Assembly (NCBI GenBank): GCA_030374735.1
Contig: JASCIV010000378.1
Coordinates: 1 to 22,134, forward strand
Origin: Gracilaria caudata
Lineage: Eukaryota > Rhodophyta > Florideophyceae > Gracilariales > Gracilariaceae
DNA: 22,134 bases
Direction of reading: 5' to 3'
Shown: positions 8,753-17,685 of the stretch, piece by piece
How the letters are laid out: the number at the start of each line of letters is the position of its first letter
Numbering within the stretch: the stretch's first letter is position 1
Program-made: the position numbers and the translations under genes
Notes under the pieces: generated by a model
The model's input: only the letters and a program-made list of their open reading frames with translations
Databases searched by the model: none
Told to the model about the DNA's origin: nothing

Positions 8753-9534
8753 CGCGTGGGTGGCGCGCGCATGCCTCTCCGAGAAATGATGACATCCGGC
8801 ATGGCCAAATGCCCGATCGAACAATGGGTTGTTCGCGACAACGGTACCGTTATTAATACTTGCGGACACATTGTCGCGGATGTCATCGAAAACAACTCTT
8901 CGACGGCACCGTAGAGGAAGAAGAAAAAAGAGGGAATGTCACTCACACTTGGGGTGTGCGCCCCTGATCACGGTGCACATCATGCAAATGTGTAGACCTG
9001 GTGAAAACGCCATTTTGTTACGACGCCGGCGATTACAGCCTATGACAAGGAACGCGGCAAGAATAGATGAAAGCATATGCTTTCGTAGAGAGTACCAGCC
9101 CAGCAGACAGAGAGCACTAGCCAGAAGGATCCTAGATCAACAACACAGAGAAGACAATGAACAGACGGAGAAAGTCGCCGGATAGTTACATGCTGTGAGT
9201 GATAAAGACAAGAAGATAAATGTATTGATAGAAAGATGTACAAGGAGGCACTCGTGCTAGAGAAGATACCTGTGGGAGCTCTACAAGAACCGTCCACCTT
9301 CACCTTTGACAGAACTGCGGTTCTCTCAATCCCTCCTGTCCCTTCCTGGTTCTGTCGCGTGATAATGGCGGCTCCTACTTGTACAGCCAATTTTTCAGGC
9401 TCCCAACAAATTGGACTCTCATTTGCGCTTCAATTGAAACAAACAGATCAATGCAAAATGAGCATTAGATATCATTTCTATGATCCCTGCGGCGTGACGC
9501 CTCCGGTTTCGTTTCGCCACTCATCCAAAAACCG
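8753..9534. other. Intergenic region upstream of riboflavin kinase
   Basis: 782 bp with no supported gene. It holds repeat copy B (9384-9462), a perfect 16-nt palindrome GAAAGCATATGCTTTC (9069-9084) and a 12-nt palindrome AACGGTACCGTT (8840-8851). Open frames on both strands here look like chance frames: basic or low-complexity, with no motifs. Confidence 0.6.
9384..9462 (+). repeat. 79-bp dispersed repeat, copy B
   Basis: Same-strand, ungapped match to 4878-4956 with nine mismatches. Its end lies 72 bp before the riboflavin kinase start codon, so it probably sits in that gene's promoter or 5' UTR. The CCAATTT/AAATTGG arms and the CAATTG core are unchanged between copies. Confidence 0.88.
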
Positions 9535-10152
9535 ATGAACGCGACTTCACTCCAAACCAGTCTAACCTTTCAGCCCGCCGTGAGGCTCCCCTCTTCCTTG
9601 CGACTGCAACACCCACATCGAATCGTCTCCTGTACGGGTCTTCGCCGCGTAGCAATGTGCCACTCCGAACCAAAATTCTCATCCGTTCAAGCCGTTGAAT
9701 GGCTCCCCAAGCCGATAGCCGTCAGCGGTCTAGTGCAAAAGGGATTCGGCAGAGGCAGTCGCTCTCTTGGAACCCCCACAGCAAATTTACCAGGCACTTT
9801 GTTGGACACGGTTACCGACGCTTCCCGAAACGGGGTCTATCTCGGCTTCGGCAGAGTGCCCAAGTTCGGCGATGCTGTCGTCAAGATGGTTGCTAGTATC
9901 GGATATAATATTACCTTTGGCGACGTCAAACAGCGTGTGTTGGAGGCACATCTCATGTCTGATATCTTTGAAACCGACTTCTATGGTGAGGAGATGCGAC
10001 TATGCATCGTTGCGTTCATGAGACCAGAGCTCAAGTTCAATTCGATGCAACAACTAATCGACCACATTCGCAACGATATAAGCGTTGCTAATCGTGCACT
10101 AGACCTTCCACAAGCTCAGCCGTATAGAACACATCCCTTACTGCTCAAATGA
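9535..10152 (+). CDS. Riboflavin kinase (flavokinase), monofunctional, probably organellar
   Basis: Converts riboflavin and ATP to FMN. 205 residues; family domain ~58-195. Visible motifs: FGRGSRSLGTPTANLP at 71-86, including the PTAN Mg-ATP/flavin motif at 81-84; NGVYLGFG at 99-106; SIGYNITFG at 121-129 (usually SIGxNP, here NI); VLEAHLM at 135-141, with Glu137 aligning to the catalytic glutamate; DFYGEEM at 148-154; and FMRPELKFNSMQQL at 161-174. The ~40-55 residue N-terminal extension is rich in Ser, Arg and hydrophobic residues and poor in acids, like a transit peptide. No FAD synthetase domain is fused, unlike bacterial RibF. An in-frame Met at 41 could give a cytosolic form. It is convergent with the carrier gene, leaving a 258-bp gap. 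Confidence 0.93.
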   Translation: MNATSLQTSLTFQPAVRLPSSLRLQHPHRIVSCTGLRRVAMCHSEPKFSSVQAVEWLPKPIAVSGLVQKGFGRGSRSLGTPTANLPGTLLDTVTDASRNGVYLGFGRVPKFGDAVVKMVASIGYNITFGDVKQRVLEAHLMSDIFETDFYGEEMRLCIVAFMRPELKFNSMQQLIDHIRNDISVANRALDLPQAQPYRTHPLLLK

Positions 10153-10410
10153 TGCTGCTGCTTAGCTTGCTATTTTGCCGCGCCCCCAGATCCCCACTCT
10201 TCTTCCACTCGGACAGTTCGAGATACGCAATGCTTACAATTGCATCCCGACATATGTCCTTGTCGGATACAGCGCTATCAATTGTTACATGTTTTGTATG
10301 CAAATGCATCTACCCTTCCTCGCTGCTGCTACTGCATTTGGAACTTTCGACCAAAAATCTCTGGTTTCAATTCGCTTCACGCTTCTTCGCTATCAGGACC
10401 GTTGTACCCG

Positions 10411-11376
10411 TTACCTCCCTGCACGATGTTGTTTAGATCGTTGCAAATGCCCGTCCATCTTTGGGAGCTTTCTTTCCCCAAGAACCCAGCTTTTACAAAC
10501 CTCATATGAACTAAAGCCAATTGCCGCAAACAACGCGGCCCAAACCATGCGTGGACGTATACCCACAAACAGACCCGGCACTCCATCGCGGCGTACCACT
10601 TCTCGCAGCGCTGGTACAATTGCCGTCCCAGGTTTTATAGCACCTGTCGCAAACCGAGTCTTCAGAACATCCATTGGAGTTGTGCATGCGCTGGACGTCA
10701 CGCCTGCGATAGAACCAGCAACAATAAACTCAGAAAACGTTAGCGGGCTTTCTGATTCATCACCTTTCAATCTTCGAATTGCAAGCTTCGCTTCCTCGTA
10801 GATTGCAAAACGTATCATCGTTGAAGGAATGTTACGGAGCAATGTTGCCTTGTACCCTCTGTATAAACCTGAAGGTCCTGAGTTCCGAAGAATATTAAAT
10901 GCCGCTGCAAAGAAGTTTCCGACTTCTACTCCGGATTGCATGCGCTGTTTCACCACCTCTTTCGGCACAAACAAGACCGAGGAAGCCACGTTTCCACATG
11001 CGGCAGAAACTGCCGTCAGCGGAACTCGGGTCTTCGTCTTCTGAAATGATCGAGGTGACACTTGTGCGAAGCTGCTTTTTGCTATTTCATATGCTCCAAA
11101 GTAAAGAGCAGAAGATAATGCACTTCCAATGAGCGCCGGAACAATACCTGCATAAAGGGCAAAAGGACCTCTGGTGCGAATTATGGCCAGAAGGGTTGGA
11201 GTCATGCCTCTAAAATGCTTCGGATCAGCTTGTCGAACGGTTTTAACGGTATCTAAAGGATGCAACAATGTGTTCGTGAGCATACCGGCCATTCCGCCCG
11301 CCGCCGCAAGGCGCCAACCGTGACGAAGAGGCTCAGCTGATACGGCGCATATCCTTGGATGGTTGCTCTTCGTCAT
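10411..11376 (-). CDS. Mitochondrial carrier family protein, S-adenosylmethionine-carrier-like
   Basis: Six-helix solute carrier of 321 residues from the ATG at 11376; the frame continues upstream but without an ATG. Three carrier repeats are marked by HPLDTVKTVRQ (~39-49), VPKEVVKQRMQ (~137-147) and TPMDVLKTRF (~233-242), each fitting PxD/ExxK/R. Further family traits are LYAGIVPALIGSALSSALYFGAYE in repeat 1, LYRGYKATLLRNIPSTMIRF in repeat 2 and LFVGIRPRMVWAALFAAIGF in repeat 3. VPKEVVKQR, RNIP and TTPMDVLKTR resemble SLC25A26/Pet8-type S-adenosylmethionine carriers, which in plants are also found in plastid envelopes. The substrate is therefore an inference; mitoferrin-like carriers are the main alternative. 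The short N-terminus does not settle mitochondrion versus plastid. Confidence 0.88.
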   Translation of the reverse strand: MTKSNHPRICAVSAEPLRHGWRLAAAGGMAGMLTNTLLHPLDTVKTVRQADPKHFRGMTPTLLAIIRTRGPFALYAGIVPALIGSALSSALYFGAYEIAKSSFAQVSPRSFQKTKTRVPLTAVSAACGNVASSVLFVPKEVVKQRMQSGVEVGNFFAAAFNILRNSGPSGLYRGYKATLLRNIPSTMIRFAIYEEAKLAIRRLKGDESESPLTFSEFIVAGSIAGVTSSACTTPMDVLKTRFATGAIKPGTAIVPALREVVRRDGVPGLFVGIRPRMVWAALFAAIGFSSYEVCKSWVLGERKLPKMDGHLQRSKQHRAGR

Positions 11377-11439
11377 TGCGAGTAACGGTATAAAGAAAGT
11401 TGATTTAAGCCTTGAAAACAATAGAGCTCTTGGACTCAA

Positions 11440-12185
11440 AGATGACAGGGGGTGATGACCCTTGTTTGAGTGGCGCGTAGTTCAGCGACGCAAGTGATGA
11501 AGTTATGATCAATTCCGCCCTTCAGCTCAATCGTGGCTACGTCCGCTTATCTGCTCATCATTGCTATTCGTTGGGGGAATCCAGCGGAAAGCGGTTAGGA
11601 ATTCTCGACGTGTCCGATATGTGAGGAGGCGCGCCTGAAGTTGAACGAAGCCTTGTCGTACCTTCGTAGATACTTCAATGATACGTGTCGATCAAAGCCG
11701 AATCTTCCGTCGAAATGAGAGATCCGAGAAGATCTTTCTGCGTTTTGTAGAAGATATCTTGAATTTTCGGCAAAAGACGAAAGATGCGAAGATCACATCG
11801 ACAATGCGATGTGGATCACGCACTGGATGCCATCCACGCAGGTGCCGCACCAGTGGTGCGTGATCTTTTTTGTCCTCGGTTTCCAAGGCCGCGTAACCTC
11901 TCTTCAGCTCATGTTCGCATCCAACACCTCAGGTCTCAAGGTCAAGCCTACGTCACAGTCAGGTTCAAGTCCTTAACCGCTTTGATTCGTTTTGCCCGTG
12001 ATAATCGACATTTTGTCTGACTCGGAAAATCAAGTTCGATACACGGTTTACATTCGTTGCTCAGGGCGCTCTGTGCTGTTTTGATTCTCTCCCTAAATCA
12101 AGGGACCGTCGCCGCCTGCAATTGTCTTCTGTAGCCAGGGAACACTTGGTGACGTGATTTTAGCAATTTGGTCTGGGGAGTGGTT
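11440..12185. other. Divergent intergenic region
   Basis: Lies between the 5' ends of the carrier gene (-) and the 12186 gene (+), so it should hold both promoters. Apart from the structured element at 11814-11871 I see no gene. The 11678-11863 frame has no recognisable domain. Confidence 0.6.
11814..11871 (+). other. Inverted repeat with internal hairpins followed by T6
   Basis: Outer arms GATCACGCAC (11814-11823) and GTGCGTGATC (11856-11865) pair perfectly over 10 bp. Inside lie two small hairpins, TGGAT-GCC-ATCCA (11824-11836) and GGTG-CCG-CACC (11841-11851). CACTGG/CCAGTG offers an alternative inner pairing. Six T residues follow at once (11866-11871), like a Pol III stop. No tRNA features fit. 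It could be a small structured RNA end, or chance. Confidence 0.4.
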
Positions 12186-13937
12186 ATGTCGAATCCAGTA
12201 CAATCGAAAACGACTGATTGCAAACAAAGAAAATCTACAGCTTCTTGCAGCACCGACGTAATGATTCCAGAAGCCAAAATTTCAAGGAGAGCGCGCTCAT
12301 CACAGGTTTCCTTCATCACACCATGCTTGTTATCTCCCTCAAGTCGCTCTACATTTAATGGTCAATACCCAAATGTTGCGCTTAAACGTAATTTCGTATC
12401 GCATAAGCTCCAGCGCAATACCTTTCAAAAGCCAAATGTCTTTTGCTTGGCAGCAAAACCCAATCACGATTCCCGTTTGCGTTCCCCACTGCGTGAGTCT
12501 CCTTCAGCAGTCAATTCTCTCAAGAACGTGTTCATTGCTTTCACAGCTGGGCTAGCTGTTCTCTTGCCACGACAGGTAATTGCGAAGCAATCAGTGATCA
12601 CAATAACAGATCAGGTACCTAACTTTACATTACCGTCTCAAGAAGAGGCACTTCGAAGGGATAATTCTCAGCAAAGCATTCTTGTCAAAACTTTAAACGG
12701 TGCAAAAAAGGTTGCTCCGGCCGTCCTCATTACTGGCGCTTCACTATGGGCTCTGAATGCAGTGTACAAGAGAGCCCAGCAACAGCGTCTGCGTGATTTT
12801 CAAGAGCAGCTCCGTTCATCTTCGTCCGAAGCTTTTGGCTCTAGTTCCCTTTTCCAAGGGAACTCGGTTAGTGATAGCCTCCGGGCATCAACCAAACCAC
12901 CGCAGAAACAGAATCGCTTCAAGTTCCGAAATCGGTCAGATAGCCAATCCGAAGGGCAGGATATGTCGTCACAAGTGAAACTTGAAATATTCCAAGCAAA
13001 AGACAAAGCGGAGGCCGAAGAAGCTGAGAATAAAGTCTACGAAGGAATTGAAGACGCAGTTCCAACATCAGCGCTAGAGCGTGCAATTGATGAATACATA
13101 GCAGGCGACTTTTCAAAAGATCCTGAAGCAAGAAAGACCGCTCTAACCGAAGTTTCACAGGCGCGTCAGGCAAGTGGTCTGTCAGAAAGGGCCTTCAGAT
13201 CAGTCGCAGAAGCTTATCTTTCACGCACAATATCCGCCAATCTTGATCGCGCTATAGCAAGCCTCAGCTTTGACGAATCCGAGAGTTTACGCAATTTGTG
13301 CTCCGCTGTTAAGATCATTGACGATGCGGAAGACCTTGACAAATCGTTGAAGTTGAACTACAATGGTATTCACCGTGGAAACGACGCTGAGAAGGAAGAC
13401 TTGTATCGTCGTTATGCAGTGCATTGCTTCACAGACCAGCAGCAATTGGAAGTTGAGATCCTAAGATTGCAGAAATTGCAAAACCTACTAAAGATCGACC
13501 AACGTCGCAGCGAAGCATTGATGGCTGATGTCTCCAAAGTAATGTTCCAAGTCGCTGTCAGTGCTGCTATGATGGACGGTGAAGGAAAGGATGCCAACAT
13601 GGATTCAGTAAAAGGGCTATACGAGTCCTTTAGCAAACTTGTAGACGAAGAGTCAGCAGAATCCATAACCTCAGAAGTAGCTGTGATGCGCATCATGTAC
13701 GCGTTGCAAATGTTATTGCAACAAGAAGGAGCACTTAAGGATGTGGAGGGTTTCGGCAAGATGTGTCAAGAACTTGGTGTAGATATCGATGAGCTCATAA
13801 GCCGAGTCGGCGTTCTAGAGAAAACAATGGGTGCAGATGCCACCCAGTTCGTTGATGAGCTTCGAGAAATTGTCAAGACGGCAGGGGAAGACTACATAGA
13901 CAGCAACCAGGGGCAAAAGACTCCAGCATCTGAATGA
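12186..13937 (+). CDS. Unrecognised protein, probably plastid-targeted, helical
   Basis: 583 residues from the ATG at 12186; a second in-frame ATG is at 12261. I do not recognise the family. The first ~110 residues are Ser/Arg/Lys/Pro-rich and acid-poor, like a transit peptide, though unusually long. Two hydrophobic stretches follow at ~115-128 (NVFIAFTAGLAVLL) and ~177-194 (VAPAVLITGASLWALNAV), suggesting a membrane anchor or lumenal signal. After a polar Ser/Gln linker (~195-260) the rest (~260-575) is acidic and strongly helical, with no Cys-rich or catalytic motif visible. The general plan (transit peptide, two N-terminal hydrophobic segments, helical soluble domain) recalls plastid envelope or thylakoid-attached scaffolds, but no specific homology is claimed. 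Single exon, with a clear stop at 13935-13937. Confidence 0.8.
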   Translation: MSNPVQSKTTDCKQRKSTASCSTDVMIPEAKISRRARSSQVSFITPCLLSPSSRSTFNGQYPNVALKRNFVSHKLQRNTFQKPNVFCLAAKPNHDSRLRSPLRESPSAVNSLKNVFIAFTAGLAVLLPRQVIAKQSVITITDQVPNFTLPSQEEALRRDNSQQSILVKTLNGAKKVAPAVLITGASLWALNAVYKRAQQQRLRDFQEQLRSSSSEAFGSSSLFQGNSVSDSLRASTKPPQKQNRFKFRNRSDSQSEGQDMSSQVKLEIFQAKDKAEAEEAENKVYEGIEDAVPTSALERAIDEYIAGDFSKDPEARKTALTEVSQARQASGLSERAFRSVAEAYLSRTISANLDRAIASLSFDESESLRNLCSAVKIIDDAEDLDKSLKLNYNGIHRGNDAEKEDLYRRYAVHCFTDQQQLEVEILRLQKLQNLLKIDQRRSEALMADVSKVMFQVAVSAAMMDGEGKDANMDSVKGLYESFSKLVDEESAESITSEVAVMRIMYALQMLLQQEGALKDVEGFGKMCQELGVDIDELISRVGVLEKTMGADATQFVDELREIVKTAGEDYIDSNQGQKTPASE

Positions 13938-14543
13938 TTACCACAGTCTCTCAAGGCAAATATGAGTTTTTGCCCGTCCGCCCAGAGCCCCCGATTCTAA
14001 AGCAACTCTAGTGTTCTCTTTGAAGAGAAGCTATGTCCCGTGGAATCTGACGAGCAACTGAAGCCGCAAGTAGGTCTGGCCTCATATTCCTGTCAAGTAG
14101 AGCGGCGGGAAGCAAGGAACTAGCGAATGCGGCCATTGGCAATAGAGCGGCCTCTACTATGTTTATATGCTTTCGTTGGTGTGAGATAGCCGATTATGTC
14201 GACGAAGATATTTAATATGAAGACTTGTAACAGCGACTCTTTCACCTCACTGTGGTCGTCCCGTGATAGGGACGACCTTTGCCATTGCGCTTTGCGCCTT
14301 GGATGCAAGACCATAGCAGCAACTTTTGGTAAGCTTTGACCTGAGCAAATCATAGAACCGAGCTGTAAATCAACCCAGCTTTTGCTCTCAACTCTTGTGC
14401 CCATTTCCCTGCTCTTGTTCGATCTCTCTCACTCTGTGGTGTGCCCCTCTGAGGACGGTCTCAAGAGGTTGAATGAAGAGGGCAATGGGAGAAAGAAGGC
14501 CACAGGCATCGGTAGCAATTTGCTTTAGCTCTGCTTAGCTCTG
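13938..14543. other. Intergenic region between convergent genes, with a strong hairpin
   Basis: 606 bp between stop codons of convergent genes. A perfect 9-bp hairpin, GGTCGTCCC-GTGATA-GGGACGACC, lies at 14254-14277 and is followed by TTT. A 94-codon minus-strand frame with an ATG (14404 to 14120) overlaps it. It has no known motif and could be a small gene or a relic. Confidence 0.5.
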
Positions 14544-15680
14544 TCACTTTTTCAGTGCCTTAAAGACATACATCCCCTTCGGTGGAAGAGAGGGTCCCTG
14601 GTGATCAGATGTGTCCTGAAATGAATCTGCTCCGATCTCCATATAAATTCGTTCCACCTTTCTAAGCAGTTTGGTCATTTGCAAGTAAAAGCCGCTCGCA
14701 TCCAGGTCATCTGTTACGATCTCTTGGACAGCGTCAGTTATCTTCTCAACGAACGTGTCCAGTACCTCATGCAATGGTCTTCTGAGCATACACTGGTGAA
14801 CTCTTCGTCGAGGTAAACCATTGCTTCGTTTCTTTCCTAGCCGCCTGCCTGCGGTTGCTGCGCCTTCAATAACCGAGCTGTGAGCAACAGCCACCGCCCT
14901 ATAAAGGCAGGAGCAAGCCTTGTATTCCGCCAGATCACCAACATCTACTACATTTCGCAGTTTCAACACCGTTTGGTGATCCAAAGCTGTTTCTACGACG
15001 TGTTCATCAACGACGAATGAGAGCCTATTCCAATCTCCTTGCGTTGTAGTATTCTGAGAATAGAAATTATGAACAGAACGAAGCACGTATTCTGCTACAG
15101 CAGTCAAGTGAACAACCATTTCTTGCAGTCTCCCGTAGGCATCTAATTCAAACCATCCTCTGGCACCCTCGTTGCAGCTCCCGACCGGACTGAACATGGA
15201 CATCGCGTTTTTTGAACGAGGCAGTCGCCGTATTCGACTTGTGCCAACCATCATGTACCTTCCGAACACTGTTTTTAGCCCATTGAAGACAAGAACTGAC
15301 GACGGATATCTCCGCATCGCGTCAAATATGTTCTTCCCCTTATTATCTTCCGATAGTTTGGCAGCAAATCCACACACATTCTCCCAGAAACGGAAGTCCC
15401 CCTTCCACCAATGACGACCCTCGTCGAAGTCAATTCGGACGTTGACCCTTGTTGAGATCTTCCTAGCTGTTGCTTTCTTAAGCAGCACCAAGTTTGAGTT
15501 GCGTCCTTTTTCTTTTAATTGGCTATCCATTAAGTTGCGCACCCACTGTACAACGTCTGGTATCGTGCCTTGGAGTACAAACGACTGCATTTTGCTTTCT
15601 TCGTACTTCATAGATTTGTTTGAGGGTTGTAGATCATTTTCCGTTTCAGATAACTTCCGCTTGCATCTTCGACATATCAT
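14544..15680 (-). CDS. Unrecognised protein, 378+ residues, 5' end uncertain
   Basis: No family recognised. From the first ATG (15680) the product is 378 residues, beginning MICRRCKRKL (a CxxC pair, lysine-rich). It is mixed alpha/beta in composition with no membrane segment or signal. The middle part has WWKGDFRFWENVCGFAAKL and an SVVIEGAATAGRR-like basic segment. The frame continues upstream to 15743 without an ATG. A GT-AG intron at 15692-15755 (64 nt, acceptor TTATTGCAG) would join it in frame to an upstream open segment (15756 to about 15918), giving THYK-EVDDMICRRC, so the true gene may start further upstream. This intron size fits the others in the window. Function and start are unknown; that it is coding rests on the ~1.1-kb open frame. 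Confidence 0.65.
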   Translation of the reverse strand: MICRRCKRKLSETENDLQPSNKSMKYEESKMQSFVLQGTIPDVVQWVRNLMDSQLKEKGRNSNLVLLKKATARKISTRVNVRIDFDEGRHWWKGDFRFWENVCGFAAKLSEDNKGKNIFDAMRRYPSSVLVFNGLKTVFGRYMMVGTSRIRRLPRSKNAMSMFSPVGSCNEGARGWFELDAYGRLQEMVVHLTAVAEYVLRSVHNFYSQNTTTQGDWNRLSFVVDEHVVETALDHQTVLKLRNVVDVGDLAEYKACSCLYRAVAVAHSSVIEGAATAGRRLGKKRSNGLPRRRVHQCMLRRPLHEVLDTFVEKITDAVQEIVTDDLDASGFYLQMTKLLRKVERIYMEIGADSFQDTSDHQGPSLPPKGMYVFKALKK

Positions 15681-15743
15681 GTCGTCCACTTCTGCAATAA
15701 GCTTTTGATTCTTCTCCCTGGTAAAATAGAGCTCGCTCGCCAC

Positions 15744-16980
15744 GGACTGTATTACCCTTGTAATGGGTTGTCTTTATCATGATGATCATCATCACGGGGG
15801 TTGCCAACAGTTTAGCTATCTCCAACGCGCCGGTGATGTATTTTTTCTGTTTTAAAAACTTTTTATATCTCTTAGCCCAACGCGCTCCATTGTCATGAAG
15901 ATGATCTTCGCTGGCACTTTATCACGCTCCGAATACTCTGTAGATACCCCTACCCTTGTTGCGAGAGTTCATCATGATTCATATATTTAATACCCATACC
16001 GCCTTATAAAGCTATTTCATCGTCATCATCAATACCCTTACAGATTCCACGGTTCAGTAGGACTGAACTTAACCGTTAGAGAGGGAGAGGGAGGACTGAC
16101 AAGCTTCAGAAAGGGCTCTTTATCTGAGGATGAGACTCAACGCTAAAAGACTGCCCCGTCCAAGACATAACGGGAAAATGAACAGGGTCCAGGTTTGCTT
16201 TGTTTCCATCGAACGTTCGCTGCAGACGGAACAAGCTTGGATTCGTGGAAATGAATGAGTGGCAGCTTCCGGTATTTTCTGCCTTCAGGCACAACAGGAA
16301 GATGAACAATAGCTTTGTTGGCTAGTGTGCAGATAAAACTAATCTCTCTTCTTTCATTCATCCATACAAGGGTAGGAAACATTACACGGAAGCTCTTTTG
16401 CTTTTCATTGACTGCAAAATAGCGTTCATATATCCATCTGAAGGGATGGAAAACCATTGCAGGAGGCAATTGGGAGCTACAACATCCTCCGAAGAGCGGC
16501 CAGAAAAATACGTTGCCGGTCCAAAAAGGGAATGATTCTTCAGTAACGAATGCTTACGTTGATGTTTAAAGGGAACCATGTTGCATCCACAATAGAAGAA
16601 CAGACTTGCAAATCAAGTGGGACAGAACAGACTTTGTTTTGAGCCTGTGCGGCGTTTGTTTCGTGGTACGTTTCAGAAACTTTTTCCTTTACTATGGTGT
16701 ACGCATTTTCGCAAGCCAAGACCACAAAACAACAGCTTCTCAACAGCGAAGCTTATCATAGAATTCCGCCAGTCCAACGCAAAAACAAAACAATATTCCT
16801 GAGTGGCACCGCAAACGCTTTGAACGACAAAGCTATCTATGCCGTGACGCACCCTTGAGTCATTTCGATTAGGACTGCTCTGCTCCACATATTCGACAAC
16901 GATATGGGTATCCCTGTTCACCGAAGCGCTGCGGAAGTTGTGTGAAGTGCAATTAGAGACCGAGACCATTGGTGCTTGCT
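15744..16980. other. Region without an intact gene; upstream exon candidate and broken minus-strand frames
   Basis: It contains a possible 5' exon of the preceding gene (15756-15918, minus), a 14-nt palindrome ATGATGATCATCAT (15779-15792), several ATACCC motifs, and a chain of three minus-strand frames (16969-16673, 16743-16540, ~16553-16143) that run on from each other in different phases. Confidence 0.5.
16143..16969 (-). pseudogene. Possible decayed or mis-split coding region
   Basis: Three consecutive frames on the minus strand overlap end to start: 16969-16673 (98 codons with ATG), 16743-16540 (no ATG) and about 16553-16143 (~137 codons, no early ATG, stop at 16143). The last looks protein-like (aromatic- and charged-rich, e.g. 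FHPFRWIYERYFAVNEKQ). A GTAAGC at the second junction resembles a donor, but no acceptor I tried restored the frame. It starts 12 bp after the second FKBP stop codon. No family recognised; it may instead be non-coding 3' sequence. Confidence 0.3.
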
Positions 16981-17685
16981 TTATTGTTGTGCGTTGCGAA
17001 CCTTTAGAAGCTGCACATCGATGACGAGGTCTCCGGCGCGTTTGAACCTCCTCTGATTCAAAACGGTGGCAAACAAACGACGTCTATCGCCGTAAGAAGC
17101 CGGGAGTGGACCGCTTCGTTCATCCAAGTAACCAAGCTCAGATGGAATAAGCATCCTTCGTTTCCCACCTTCTCGCATTCCCATCAACGCCATCTCAAAG
17201 CCTTTGATAAGCCTGTCCTTTCCCACGGTGATTCTCAGTTCATCCGCCTGCTCGTTTTGAATGGGCCACCCATAACGATCCGCAAGTCGACCAGTCCACT
17301 TCAACACGACGGTGCTTCCCTGCTGGACAGGCTTCCCCGTTCCCACCCTGTAATCATGGTACTCAACTGCTCGGCATTGCTCATCGGGACAGGGTAGTTT
17401 TTCGAAGGTGAGCTCGTTGAGCTCTTCGGACGGTGACTGTGCGAAAACAACTAGGTTGGGCCTTAGCAATGCTGGGCTTAGCAGGGAGAAGAGCAAGAGA
17501 GCTTGTCGACGGCTCAGGGTAGGCGGAGATGAGGGGTGAACGCAGGTGACACGCGGCCGGCTTCGACGGTGCACCGTGCTGGTTCGAGAGCGAATATCAC
17601 TCAGTGATAATAGCCGAACATGCGGCGCCACGAATGAGACGTTTTCAGCACGATTGTAGCGAGTTCGGTCAAATTTTGGGAGCAT
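16981..17685 (-). CDS. FKBP-type peptidyl-prolyl isomerase, divergent, thylakoid-lumen targeted
   Basis: 234 residues from the ATG at 17685. The basic, Ser-rich first ~55 residues resemble a plastid transit peptide. Then come twin arginines (SRRQALLLFSLLSP, Arg59-Arg60), a hydrophobic run and a likely cleavage near VFAQ (~80-83): a Tat lumenal signal. The FKBP domain covers ~105-229: YRVGTGKPVQQGSTVVLKWTG at 112-132, RLIKGFEMALMGMREGGKRR at 158-177, LIPSELGY at 179-186 and DLVIDVQLLKV at 219-229. It differs from active FKBPs: the VIxGW Trp is Phe (KGFE), DSS is missing, and an Arg-rich insertion (~187-215) follows LGY. CPDEQC (99-104) could form a lumenal disulfide. Such lumenal FKBPs often act as assembly factors rather than isomerases; which one this is cannot be told from sequence alone. 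Confidence 0.88.
   Translation of the reverse strand: MLPKFDRTRYNRAENVSFVAPHVRLLSLSDIRSRTSTVHRRSRPRVTCVHPSSPPTLSRRQALLLFSLLSPALLRPNLVVFAQSPSEELNELTFEKLPCPDEQCRAVEYHDYRVGTGKPVQQGSTVVLKWTGRLADRYGWPIQNEQADELRITVGKDRLIKGFEMALMGMREGGKRRMLIPSELGYLDERSGPLPASYGDRRRLFATVLNQRRFKRAGDLVIDVQLLKVRNAQQ

Noticed and set aside
8829..9390. Frames of ~116-118 codons on both strands upstream of riboflavin kinase
   Set aside because: No motif or hydrophobic pattern, overlap each other, and basic/low-complexity composition typical of chance frames.
11940..11985. B-box-like GGTTCAAGTCC suggesting a tRNA gene
   Set aside because: The T-stem has a mismatch and no acceptor stem, D-arm or anticodon arm could be placed upstream at tRNA spacing.
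12186..13937. Tic110-like plastid import component
   Set aside because: Only the general layout (leader, two hydrophobic segments, helical domain) is similar; the length is too short and no specific motif was seen.
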